A stretch of 48,608 nt of DNA from Opitutaceae bacterium (GTDB lineage: Bacteria > Verrucomicrobiota > Verrucomicrobiia > Opitutales > Opitutaceae), in assembly GCA_023269585.1 (NCBI GenBank), contig JAHFTC010000019.1, positions 1-48,608 on the forward strand, given 5' to 3'. The notes beneath the pieces were generated by a model. It was not told the origin of the DNA. It saw only the letters and a list, made by a program, of their open reading frames with translations, and ran no database searches. A program made the translations under genes and the position numbers. Of this stretch, positions 41,947 through 48,608 are shown piece after piece (positions within the stretch are counted from its first letter, which is position 1; the number at the start of each line of letters is the position of its first letter).

Positions 41947-41982
41947 CTCAAATCCATGTTCCGACCGGAACATGATTTTGAG
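41947..41982 (+). repeat. GACC-loop palindrome, left copy flanking the PaaX-like gene
   Basis: The core CATGTTCCGACCGGAACATG (41955-41974) is a perfect 8-bp-arm palindrome with loop GACC. Arms extend outward to CTCAAA and TTTGAG, with two mismatched positions. The core is the reverse complement of the right-hand copy at 42861-42904. Confidence 0.75.
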
Positions 41983-42019
41983 CGCTTGGCTCCGACGCCG
42001 TCTTCGCCTATCCTCAAGC

Positions 42020-42769
42020 ATGGCTGGTTCACTGCGATTCGTCCGTGGGCTCGCAGCGGCAGGCGGAGAACTCTCCGGTGCGCTCGCCCGCGTCTTGTGG
42101 GAGAACATCTCCAGGTCCGGGCGCCTCGCCCAGGCCCTTGCCCGATTACAGCAGGCCGGGGTGGTCGAAATGCGTGGCGCAGGTCCAATCGACGAGCGTA
42201 TCATCCGTCTCACCACCGCGGGTCGCAGTCAGTCCCTCGAGTCCGTCGATCCCATCACGCTCTGGGCCAGACCATGGGACGGCGCGTGGAGGATCGTCGC
42301 CTTCGACATCCCCGAGACTGCGGTGGCACTGCGCGTCCGCCTGCGGCGCAAGCTCCACGAGCATCGCTTCGGCTGGCTGCAGAACAGCGTCTGGATCAGT
42401 CCGGACCCCATACCCGATTTCCGCACTCTCGCAGGAGAAAAGCTGACGCTGCCCGAGAGTCTCACCATCTTCGAGGCGCGCCCTATTGGAGGGGAGAGCG
42501 ACGAGGAAATCGTCACCTCGGCCTGGGATTTCACCGCGCTGGGGAAGGCTCATTCGCACTATTTCGCCCTTCTCCGGTTGCGGCCGCACCGGTTGCAGGG
42601 ACCGAAAGCCTGGCTCGCCTGGTTGGACACCGAACACCGCGCCTGGCAGAAGCTCGCTCGTATCGATCCTTTCCTTCCCCGCCCGTTGCACCCCCGCGGT
42701 TATCGTGGCCAAGCAGCGTGGAATGCCCGGCAGGAGGGGTTCGCCGCCTTCCGTGCGGCCTTGCGCTGA
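42020..42769 (+). CDS. PaaX-like transcriptional regulator
   Basis: The protein has 249 residues from MAGSLRFVRGLAAAGG; an earlier in-frame ATG would start inside the palindrome and is less likely. An N-terminal winged-helix part (~1-75) includes RSGRLAQALARLQQAGVVEM. The middle (~90-165) has WRIVAFDIPETAVALRVRLR, then RKLHEHRFGWLQNSVWISPD, the Cas2-like ferredoxin-fold domain of PaaX proteins. The C-terminal part is helical and Trp-rich. PaaX represses phenylacetate catabolism in E. coli, but no paa gene is nearby, so the regulated genes are unknown. The gene is bracketed by two copies of a long palindrome in opposite orientation. Confidence 0.85.
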   Translation: MAGSLRFVRGLAAAGGELSGALARVLWENISRSGRLAQALARLQQAGVVEMRGAGPIDERIIRLTTAGRSQSLESVDPITLWARPWDGAWRIVAFDIPETAVALRVRLRRKLHEHRFGWLQNSVWISPDPIPDFRTLAGEKLTLPESLTIFEARPIGGESDEEIVTSAWDFTALGKAHSHYFALLRLRPHRLQGPKAWLAWLDTEHRAWQKLARIDPFLPRPLHPRGYRGQAAWNARQEGFAAFRAALR

Positions 42770-43093
42770 CCGAGGCCGTCGATCAGTTCGCAGGGCAACC
42801 TGGCGGAGATCGAAGCCGTTGACGCACGTCCCTCGCCACTCCCCAGCGCCGCTTGGAGGCAGTGCTCAAAACCATGTTCCGGTCGGAACATGGTTTTGAG
42901 CACTAGCTTGGCTCGCGACCAGGAAGTTGTTCGCGAAAGCGTGCGCACTGACGCACCCTGAATGCGGCGTGCGGCCAAAGGCCCATAGCACATCGCCAAC
43001 CCGCTGGTTGCCGCCCCTCCCTTGGCGTCCCCGAACACCGTGCTCACACCTCAGCCGGCAAGATCGGAGGCACCCCGCCCACGTCGGAACGGC
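42770..43093. other. Convergent gap with a 44-bp perfect palindrome
   Basis: There is no gene in this 324-bp spacer between the PaaX-like gene and gltX. Apart from the palindrome at 42861-42904, I see no repeat, promoter or RNA gene in it. Confidence 0.5.
42861..42904 (-). repeat. GACC-loop palindrome, right copy, perfect 20-bp arms
   Basis: The left arm AGTGCTCAAAACCATGTTCC pairs fully with the right arm, with loop GGTC on the plus strand (GACC on the minus). The core is the same as at 41955-41974 but inverted. The perfect 20-bp stem at a convergent gene boundary could also serve as a bidirectional terminator, although no long T-run follows on the plus strand. Confidence 0.8.
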
Positions 43094-44473
43094 TCACGCC
43101 GCGGCGAGGAGCCGTTCCATCCGGGCCAGCACGCGCTCACGGCCGAGCACGCGGAACATGCCGGTGATCGACGGGCCCACGTTCGTGCCCGACACGGCGA
43201 GGCGCGCCACCGACTGGTAGTCGCCGAAGCCGAGGGTGTTCTTCGTCGCCAGATCTTTGATCGCGGTCTCGAGCGCGGTGTCGGAGCCGAAGTCGGCGCC
43301 ACGCACCAGCTCGATCAGCTCGCGCAGGCGGGCCTTCGGGTCGCCCTTGCCCATCACCTTCGTCTTCACCTTCTCGTCGAGCGGGAAGTCATCGGCGAAG
43401 AAATACGCGGTGTAGGCGGACAGTTCCTCGAGGCCCTTGATCTTGGGCTGGCTGAGCAGCATCACCTCGCGGAAGTACGCCGGCTCGGCGGCGAGCGCGG
43501 CGGCCACCTTGTGCTGCTCCAGATGCGCGCGGGCCGCGGCGAGGAACGTCTCCGCCGGCAGCTCGAGCAGGTAGAGCATGTTCATGTGCGCCATCTTCTT
43601 CTCGTCGAAGCGCGCGTTGCTCTGGTTCACACCGGGGAGATCGAAGAGTTTCACGATCTCGGCGATCGGCATCTTCTCGCGGTCGTCGCCGGGATTCCAG
43701 CCGAGCAGGCAGAGGAAATTGACCACGGCCTCCGACAAGTAACCGCGTTTCTGGTACTCCTCGATGAGGGCGCCGCGATCGCGCTTCGACATCTTGCCCG
43801 GGCCGTCGGACTTCAGGATCAGCGGGATGTGCGCGAACTTCGGCGGGCTGACGCCGAAGGCCTTGAACAACTCCACGTGCTTGCTCGTGTTTGAGAGGTG
43901 GTCCTCGCCGCGGATCACGTGCGTGATCTGCATGGCGATGTCGTCGACGACGTTGACGAAGTGGAACACCGGGTTGCCGTCCGAGCGGAAGATCACGAAG
44001 TCCTCGTCCTCGACGCGCTCAACGCGGCCGCGGATGAGGTCGTCGATGATCGCGGGAGCGTTCGCCACCTTGGTGACAGTCTTCTTGCGGTGTTCGTCGA
44101 ACACCTCGGAGCGCTCGCCCAGCAGCTTGAAGTAGATCGCGCCGTCCTTCTCGTAGGTGCGGCCGGCGGCCTGCAGCTTCGCGAGGTACTCGCGGTAGAC
44201 GTCGTCACGCTCGCTCTGGCGGTACGGGCCGAAGTCGCCGCCCTTGCCCGGACCCTCGTCCCAGTCCATCCCGAGCCACTTGAGGCTGTCGTAGATGACG
44301 CTGAGGAAGGCCTCGCTGTTGCGCTCCTTGTCGGTGTCCTCGATGCGCAGGACAAAGGTGCCGCCGGTGTGGCGGGCATAGAGCCAGTTGAACAGCGCAG
44401 TGCGGGCGCTGCCGATGTGGAAGAACCCGGTGGGACTGGGAGCGAAACGGACGCGGACTTTGTTCGTGGCCAT
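43094..44473 (-). CDS. gltX: Glutamyl-tRNA synthetase
   Basis: This enzyme charges tRNA with glutamate, using ATP. The 459-residue protein begins [20 protein letters not shown]. The class I HIGH signature appears as HIGS in [15 protein letters not shown], and the KMSKS-type motif is [15 protein letters not shown]. The usual middle region is present ([20 protein letters not shown], then [20 protein letters not shown]). The C-terminal ~130 residues form the anticodon-binding part. No Zn-binding cysteine cluster is evident. The start is at 44473; the longer open frame upstream crosses the promoter region shared with the divergent secreted-protein gene. Confidence 0.97.
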   Translation of the reverse strand: MATNKVRVRFAPSPTGFFHIGSARTALFNWLYARHTGGTFVLRIEDTDKERNSEAFLSVIYDSLKWLGMDWDEGPGKGGDFGPYRQSERDDVYREYLAKLQAAGRTYEKDGAIYFKLLGERSEVFDEHRKKTVTKVANAPAIIDDLIRGRVERVEDEDFVIFRSDGNPVFHFVNVVDDIAMQITHVIRGEDHLSNTSKHVELFKAFGVSPPKFAHIPLILKSDGPGKMSKRDRGALIEEYQKRGYLSEAVVNFLCLLGWNPGDDREKMPIAEIVKLFDLPGVNQSNARFDEKKMAHMNMLYLLELPAETFLAAARAHLEQHKVAAALAAEPAYFREVMLLSQPKIKGLEELSAYTAYFFADDFPLDEKVKTKVMGKGDPKARLRELIELVRGADFGSDTALETAIKDLATKNTLGFGDYQSVARLAVSGTNVGPSITGMFRVLGRERVLARMERLLAAA

Positions 44474-44748
44474 GGCGGAAAAGTGGGCGCGATGAGGCGG
44501 GAGCGCGTTGCAAAAGACAAGAGCCGATCGGCGAGGCGATCCTGGTCGGCCGCGACTTGGTCCACCCCGGTGTCCACCGGTACGGCCACTCCCGGCCGCG
44601 AAAGCCAGCCCGGGCCGACCCCACGCCCGCCCCTCCACCGTCGCATCGCTTGGGAAGTTTTGAAATACCGATACTTGGCGGTTGCCGCTTCGGTCCCCGT
44701 TCGCACGTTGCGAATCCCCACGCGCGACAAGAAACCAATACACCCAAG

Positions 44749-46284
44749 ATGAAACTCTCCGGATACTTCCTTCTGGCCGCTGTGGGCGGTTTGACCCTCG
44801 GCACCCCGGCGGTGCGCGCCGCCGGCGTGCTGATCCCCGCCACCAACCGCGTCGATGCCACCCACGACGACACCCGCGACCTTGTCTACGTCACCAACGG
44901 CGATTCGATTCTTCGCTACGATCCCGTCGCCGGCACCTTCCTGACGCCGTTCGTGCTCGAGCCGGGGCTCCGGGGCCTCGATCTTTCGCCCGACGGGAGT
45001 ATGCTCGCGGTGGCCTGCGGCACCTACGCGGGCACGGAGAACTGGATCTATCTGGTCAATCCGGAGGACGGCACCGCGACCAAGGTGTCGTTTACCCGCA
45101 ATTACGGCGAAGCAGGCACGTTCACCGTGAAGTGGACGGCCGACGGCCTGCTCTACATCAGCTCGGGCTACGCCGGATCGGGCTGGGTTCCGCTCCGCCG
45201 CTACGATCCGGCCTCCGGCACCACCACGGTGGTGCGCAACAGCGTTGAACAGAACACGATGCTCGCGACGTCCGGCGACGGCCTCACCCTCGTGACCGCC
45301 GGCGCCAACCTCTCCTCGGGACCGTTTGCGACCTACGATCTCACGCTCAGCACTTGGAAAACCACCGGTTCCACGGGCTGGTTCAACTTCGAAGCGGCCG
45401 CCTCGGCCGACGGGAGCCAGCTCGCAGTCCCCACCTATTCGGGAACTTTCGTGTACGACCGCAACTTCACGAAACTCGCCACCTTGGGTGTTTATGCCGG
45501 ACAAACACCGATCGGCGTCGCTTACCACCCGGTGGAGGACCTCATCTACCTCCCCATCGCTCGGACCGCCGAAGTCAGAATCTTCGACACCACAAGCTTC
45601 GCCCAGACCGGTTCGATCAACGTCGGATCGATGTTCTCCTGGGGGGGCAACGGCGCGTTCATTGCCGGCCGGACACGGCTGTCCCTGGACGGGTCCCGTT
45701 TGCTCGTGACCGTGACCGGCGGCGTCCAACTCGTCCCGCTCTACGCCCCGCTGGAGGCTACCGACTCCGCAGTTGAAACCAACGAAGATCAGGCCGCGAG
45801 CATCGCGCTCGGTGCCACCATCGGCAACGGCGGGGCGATCGAGTTCGAAACCGCTTCCGGCCCCGCGCACGGCACCCTCTCGGGGTCCGCCCCCAACCTC
45901 ACCTACACGCCCGCCCCCGACTTCAACGGCACCGATTCGATCACCTTCCGGGCCCGATACGGTGCCGCGGTGCGCACCGCCTCGGTCCAGATCTCCGTCA
46001 ACCCGCAGAACGACGCCCCCGTGGCCGCCGCCGACTCCTTCACGGTGCGGCGCTACACCATGACTCCACTCGCGGTGCAGGCCAATGATCGCGACGTCGA
46101 TGGCGACCCGCTCACCGTGGTCCGCATCACCCAGCCGGCCCGCGGCATGATCCTGCTCCTCAACGGTTCCGTCTACTACTGGGCCCACTCAAGCTACACC
46201 GGGACATTGAACTTCAACTACACCGTCGCCGATGCCGCGGGCGCGACCAGCACCGCTCCCGTGACGCTGCGCATCGTGAAGTAA
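44749..46284 (+). CDS. Secreted beta-propeller protein with cadherin/Ig-like C-terminal domains
   Basis: An exported protein of 511 residues, with a signal peptide to ~residue 24 ([19 protein letters not shown]). The first ~330 residues form a YVTN-type propeller: [60 protein letters not shown] and similar blades. Two Ig/cadherin-like (Big_9/VCBS) domains follow: [18 protein letters not shown] with [20 protein letters not shown], and [20 protein letters not shown] with [20 protein letters not shown]. The probable role is adhesion or cell-surface contact; no enzyme motif is seen. It is divergent from gltX (275 bp) and is followed by a long GC hairpin. Confidence 0.85.
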   Translation: MKLSGYFLLAAVGGLTLGTPAVRAAGVLIPATNRVDATHDDTRDLVYVTNGDSILRYDPVAGTFLTPFVLEPGLRGLDLSPDGSMLAVACGTYAGTENWIYLVNPEDGTATKVSFTRNYGEAGTFTVKWTADGLLYISSGYAGSGWVPLRRYDPASGTTTVVRNSVEQNTMLATSGDGLTLVTAGANLSSGPFATYDLTLSTWKTTGSTGWFNFEAAASADGSQLAVPTYSGTFVYDRNFTKLATLGVYAGQTPIGVAYHPVEDLIYLPIARTAEVRIFDTTSFAQTGSINVGSMFSWGGNGAFIAGRTRLSLDGSRLLVTVTGGVQLVPLYAPLEATDSAVETNEDQAASIALGATIGNGGAIEFETASGPAHGTLSGSAPNLTYTPAPDFNGTDSITFRARYGAAVRTASVQISVNPQNDAPVAAADSFTVRRYTMTPLAVQANDRDVDGDPLTVVRITQPARGMILLLNGSVYYWAHSSYTGTLNFNYTVADAAGATSTAPVTLRIVK

Positions 46285-46314
46285 CCGGCCGACCGAAGCC
46301 GCCCGCGTTCTCCG

Positions 46315-46344
46315 GCGCCGCCGACCCGTTCGGGCCGGCGGCGC
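46315..46344. terminator. Long GC hairpin after the secreted propeller gene
   Basis: Arms GCGCCGCCG and CGGCGGCGC pair fully. After one mismatch, CCCG pairs with CGGG around a TT loop. It lies 30 bp after the stop. The run behind it is TTCGCATTTC rather than a pure T-run, so termination is likely but not certain. Confidence 0.6.
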
Positions 46345-46399
46345 TTCGCATTTCAGCGTGCGGTGCCATCCGCCCAAACCGTGACGAGGCAACTGCCGC

Positions 46400-46454
46400 G
46401 TAGGCCAGCGTGCTCGCACGCGCCTCCAGAGCGCGTGCCAGCACGCTGACCTAC
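46400..46454. repeat. BIME-like pair of head-to-head REP elements, family C
   Basis: GTAG opens and CTAC closes a 55-bp palindrome whose 24-nt arms match at 22 positions. Each half contains GTAG followed by a short hairpin GCGTGC/GCACGC. The layout and length are like the family B element at 14894-14946, but the sequence is different. Confidence 0.75.
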
Positions 46455-46706
46455 AGTGTCACCATCGGTGCGAGCTGTATCGCTCGTGGGTTTGCGGCAA
46501 CTGAATCGTCACGCTAGAATCGGACACGCGCCCGAGGGTGCAGGCACCTCTTGTGCAAGAACCCGCCAGAAACGAGCCGATAACCGCTCCGGCCGACAAT
46601 GCTCGGCAACCCCGTCCTGAGATAACCGAACGGCCCGCTTCCGCGCCCTTCGACTTGCTCATTGCCGTCGTCACGCCGCGCCCCAAAAAGTAACGACACC
46701 CTCGGC

Positions 46707-46994
46707 ATGAAGTACCTCTCGTTGATCCTGTCCATCGCACTCTGTGCGTTCTTCGTCAGCGTGATCACCAACCGCGGTGGCGGCGGGATGTCCCCCTATG
46801 CGGGCATGGGGCGTGCAATCGTGGCCCTCATCGTCGGCGGGATCTCCGGCGTGCTCGTCCTGGTCCACGCCATCGTGGTGGCGGTGCACTTGGCGAAAGG
46901 GCACCAACTGTCCGCCATCTACTATGCCAGCGTCGCCGTCGCCGCCGTTCCCGGACTGGTCGTGGGGTGGCGCGCGCTCACGAAGAGCCTGTAG
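46707..46994 (+). CDS. Small integral membrane protein (95 aa)
   Basis: The start is MKYLSLILSIALCAFFVSVI; the frame is open 15 codons further upstream, but this start puts the first membrane helix at the N-terminus. Three hydrophobic segments lie at ~3-21, ~34-60 (AIVALIVGGISGVLVLVHAI) and ~68-88. A Gly-rich loop (NRGGGGMSPYAGMGR) lies between the first two. I do not recognise the family. The coding call rests on the well-formed membrane segments. It is convergent with trpF across a perfect 40-bp palindrome. Confidence 0.6.
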   Translation: MKYLSLILSIALCAFFVSVITNRGGGGMSPYAGMGRAIVALIVGGISGVLVLVHAIVVAVHLAKGHQLSAIYYASVAVAAVPGLVVGWRALTKSL

Positions 46995-47054
46995 GCAGCC
47001 CCCCCAGGTCCCCGCCGCAAGCCGCCCTCGACCCACCCTACCCGCTTTCCGCTC

Positions 47055-47094
47055 CCAACCGTTTACCTTCACGACCGTGAAGGTAAACGGTTGG
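47055..47094. repeat. GACC-loop palindrome, third copy, perfect 18-bp arms
   Basis: The left arm CCAACCGTTTACCTTCAC pairs fully with the right arm, separated by GACC. The stem sequence is unrelated to the PaaX-flanking palindromes, but the tetranucleotide at the centre is the same. It lies between convergent genes (46707 and trpF) and may act as a two-way terminator hairpin. Confidence 0.75.
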
Positions 47095-47165
47095 CCGCGA
47101 GCGGACCGGGCCGCGGTCGAACAACGGGATAAACGCGGGCCATCCGCCCGGCCACCGCGCTCCAC

Positions 47166-47804
47166 TCAGCGCAGAAGTGCCGCCCGCAACGCCGCCAGCT
47201 TGCCGGCGTCCTTGCGGCCCGGAGCCGACTCGACGCCGCTGTTCACATCGATCGTCTGCGCCCCAGTGGCGGCGACCGCGGCGGCGGCATTCTCGGCCGT
47301 GAGCCCGCCGGCGAGAATCCAGCGTTTCGCCGGATGGCCCTCGCGATAACGCCCGAATTTCGCCCAGTCGCCCGTGTGACCGGTGCCGCCAAAACTGTCG
47401 GCGCGATAGGTGTCGAGCAGCCACGTGTCGGCGAGCGCCAGCAGTTCGGGCGCGAGCTCCGCCTCCGGCGGCAGCTTCGGCGCGAGCCAAAGCCGTGCCG
47501 CACCGACTGCGGCCGCGGCCCGCCGCGCCACTTCCGGTTCCGTCACCGAAAAATGGACCTGGAAGAAAGCGAACCCGGCGGCCTGCGCCGCGGCGAGTTC
47601 CTCGCCTGTCGGCGCCACCAGCACCGCGACGTGCGGCAACGCCGGCAGCCGCGGCCGCAGCGCCGTGAACCGCTCCAGCGGCAGGAAGCGCGGCGATTTC
47701 GGGTACAGGATGAAGCCGAGGAAATCCGCGCCGATGCCGGCGGCCACCGCGGCGTCTTCCGCCGAGGTCAGGCCGCAGACCTTGACGCGCACCGAGCCGA
47801 TCAT
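47166..47804 (-). CDS. trpF: Phosphoribosylanthranilate isomerase
   Basis: TrpF converts phosphoribosylanthranilate to CdRP in tryptophan synthesis. The 212-residue TIM barrel starts MIGSVRVKVCGLTSAEDAAV, with the catalytic Cys10. GADFLGFILYPKSPRFLPLE follows. The second half has WLLDTYRADSFGGTGHTGDW, with the general-acid Asp in LLDTYR, and phosphate-binding loops RWILAGGLTAENAAAAV and TIDVNSGVESAPGRKDAGKL. Its start overlaps the stop of the DegT-type gene (47801-47804, ATGA), so the two are translationally coupled. No other trp gene is visible in the window. Confidence 0.95.
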   Translation of the reverse strand: MIGSVRVKVCGLTSAEDAAVAAGIGADFLGFILYPKSPRFLPLERFTALRPRLPALPHVAVLVAPTGEELAAAQAAGFAFFQVHFSVTEPEVARRAAAAVGAARLWLAPKLPPEAELAPELLALADTWLLDTYRADSFGGTGHTGDWAKFGRYREGHPAKRWILAGGLTAENAAAAVAATGAQTIDVNSGVESAPGRKDAGKLAALRAALLR

Positions 47805-48608
47805 CCGGGGAAGGCGTTGACCGACGCGATCACATGGTCGACCTGCGCGTCGGTGAGCTCGGGGAAGATCGGCAGGCTCACGCACTCCGCGCAGATGCGC
47901 TCGGCCTGCGGAAACGCGCCGGCCTTGTAGCCGAGCGACGCGTAGCACGGCTGCAGGTGCAACGGCATCGGGTAGATGAGGTCGGTGCCGATCTCGGCCT
48001 TGGTCAGGTGTTCGCGCAGGGCATCGCGCCGCGGATGCGTAACGGTGAACTGGTGGAACACCGCCTCACCCCACTCCGGCACCTGCGGCACGGCGAGACC
48101 GGCGAGTTGCAGCCCGGTGCGGTAACGCCCGGCGATCGCGCGGCGGCGCGCCGTCCACCCGGCGAGATGCTTGAGCTTCACGCTCAGCGCGCCGGCCTGC
48201 AGTCCTTCCATGCGGAAGTTGCCGCCGACCATGTCGTGGTAGTAGCGACGATCCGAACCATGGACGCGCAGCGTGCGGACACGTTTCAACACGTCGCCAT
48301 GTTTCGAAATCACCGCCCCGCCCTCGCCGCAGCCGCCAAGGTTCTTCGTCGGGTAGAAGCTGAACGTGCCCGCGTCGCCCATCAGACCCACAGGCCGGCC
48401 GCGGTATTGGGCGAGGTGCGCCTGCGCGCAGTCCTCGATCACCTTCAGGCCGCGTTCGGCGGCGAGCGCGAGGATCTCGTCCATCGGCGCCGGCTGGCCG
48501 AAGAGGTGCACGACCACGATGGCCTTCGTCTGCGGCGTGAGCGCCGCGCGGATCGTGTCGGCCGTCAGGCAGAAGTGGGCCGGATCGATGTCGGCGAAAA
48601 CCGGACGC
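47801..48608 (-). CDS. DegT/DnrJ/EryC1/StrS aminotransferase, 5' end outside the window
   Basis: A PLP-dependent sugar aminotransferase that transfers an amino group to a keto-sugar nucleotide for surface polysaccharide or glycoconjugate synthesis. At least 268 residues are present; the frame continues off the right edge beginning RPVFADIDPAHFCLTADTIR. Family signatures are IVVVHLFGQPAPMDEILALA, LKVIEDCAQAHLAQYRGRPV, and TFSFYPTKNLGGCGEGGAV, which carries the PLP-binding Lys. The C-terminal part has FRMEGLQAGALSVKLKHL. It overlaps trpF by 4 bp. The link to trpF is by coupling only; I see no shared pathway. Confidence 0.92.
   Translation of the reverse strand, partial: RPVFADIDPAHFCLTADTIRAALTPQTKAIVVVHLFGQPAPMDEILALAAERGLKVIEDCAQAHLAQYRGRPVGLMGDAGTFSFYPTKNLGGCGEGGAVISKHGDVLKRVRTLRVHGSDRRYYHDMVGGNFRMEGLQAGALSVKLKHLAGWTARRRAIAGRYRTGLQLAGLAVPQVPEWGEAVFHQFTVTHPRRDALREHLTKAEIGTDLIYPMPLHLQPCYASLGYKAGAFPQAERICAECVSLPIFPELTDAQVDHVIASVNAFPG

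Larger units (their letters stand above)
46285..46706. other. 422-bp gap with terminator-like hairpin and BIME-like element
   Basis: No gene is supported here. A long GC hairpin (46315-46344) follows the propeller gene, and a 55-bp GTAG-bounded palindrome lies at 46400-46454. The remaining ~250 bp should carry the promoter of the small membrane protein gene, but I see no clear boxes. Confidence 0.55.

Noticed and set aside
41955-41974. LexA box in the PaaX-flanking palindrome (contains TGTTC and GAACA)
   Set aside because: The spacing between TGTTC and GAACA is six bases, not the four I recall for verrucomicrobial LexA sites. No SOS-type gene is adjacent, and the palindrome extends far beyond a LexA site.
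40375-42769. GbsR-like, SDR and PaaX-like genes as a toxin-antitoxin or defence island
   Set aside because: No toxin, nuclease or ATPase is present. The regulator-dehydrogenase pair and the isolated PaaX-like gene look like ordinary metabolic regulation.

Overview
The window is GC-rich bacterial chromosome. It is most consistent with Verrucomicrobiota, probably an Opitutaceae-like member. The clues are RNase HII and RNase HIII side by side, several large secreted proteins with FG-GAP/ASPIC-UnbV, FN3, DNRLRE-like and parallel beta-helix domains, PaaX- and GbsR-like regulators, and weak Shine-Dalgarno signals. This placement is inference. I saw no tRNA, rRNA, CRISPR array, prophage or intact insertion sequence.

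Layout. 1-1.5 kb: membrane multiheme cytochrome c. 1.8-7.3 kb (minus): two histidine kinases, rnhB and rnhC. 7.6-13.7 kb: a small conserved protein, a Nudix hydrolase, a large propeller-type sensor kinase, a hypothetical protein and a DinB-like protein. 13.7-14.4 kb: a repeat-rich gap holding the decayed 3' end of an alpha-2-macroglobulin-like gene. 14.4-18.1 kb (minus): a lipoprotein, the agmatine-to-putrescine pair aguA/aguB, and hisG. 18.3-27.2 kb: an OmpR-type regulator with a lysine-rich tail, a large FG-GAP protein, a GT-C-like membrane protein and a YyaL-like protein without its CxxC motif. 27.3-33.7 kb (minus): RidA, an NMT1-type lipoprotein, a secreted FN3 protein and a CPx metal ATPase. 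33.8-36.9 kb: a RecB-nuclease/XPD-helicase fusion. 36.9-42.8 kb: secreted proteins, an NTF2-like protein, a GbsR-like regulator with a nucleotide-sugar/NmrA-type dehydrogenase, and a PaaX-like regulator flanked by palindromes. 43.1-48.6 kb: gltX, a secreted propeller protein, a small membrane protein, trpF, and a DegT aminotransferase cut by the window edge.

The most unusual feature is the density of small repeats. Degenerate heptanucleotide tandem arrays of several families occur between genes and also in frame inside the helicase gene. REP-like elements start with GTAG followed by a hairpin; one family has compensatory stem changes around a GTGA loop, and two other loci are head-to-head pairs resembling BIMEs. 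A further class is long palindromes with a GACC/GGTC loop, two of which bracket the PaaX-like gene. A 21-bp block containing a dyad is repeated exactly 8.6 kb apart. The helicase gene has absorbed repeats at four or five linker positions without losing its reading frame. No transposase for any of these repeats lies in the window.
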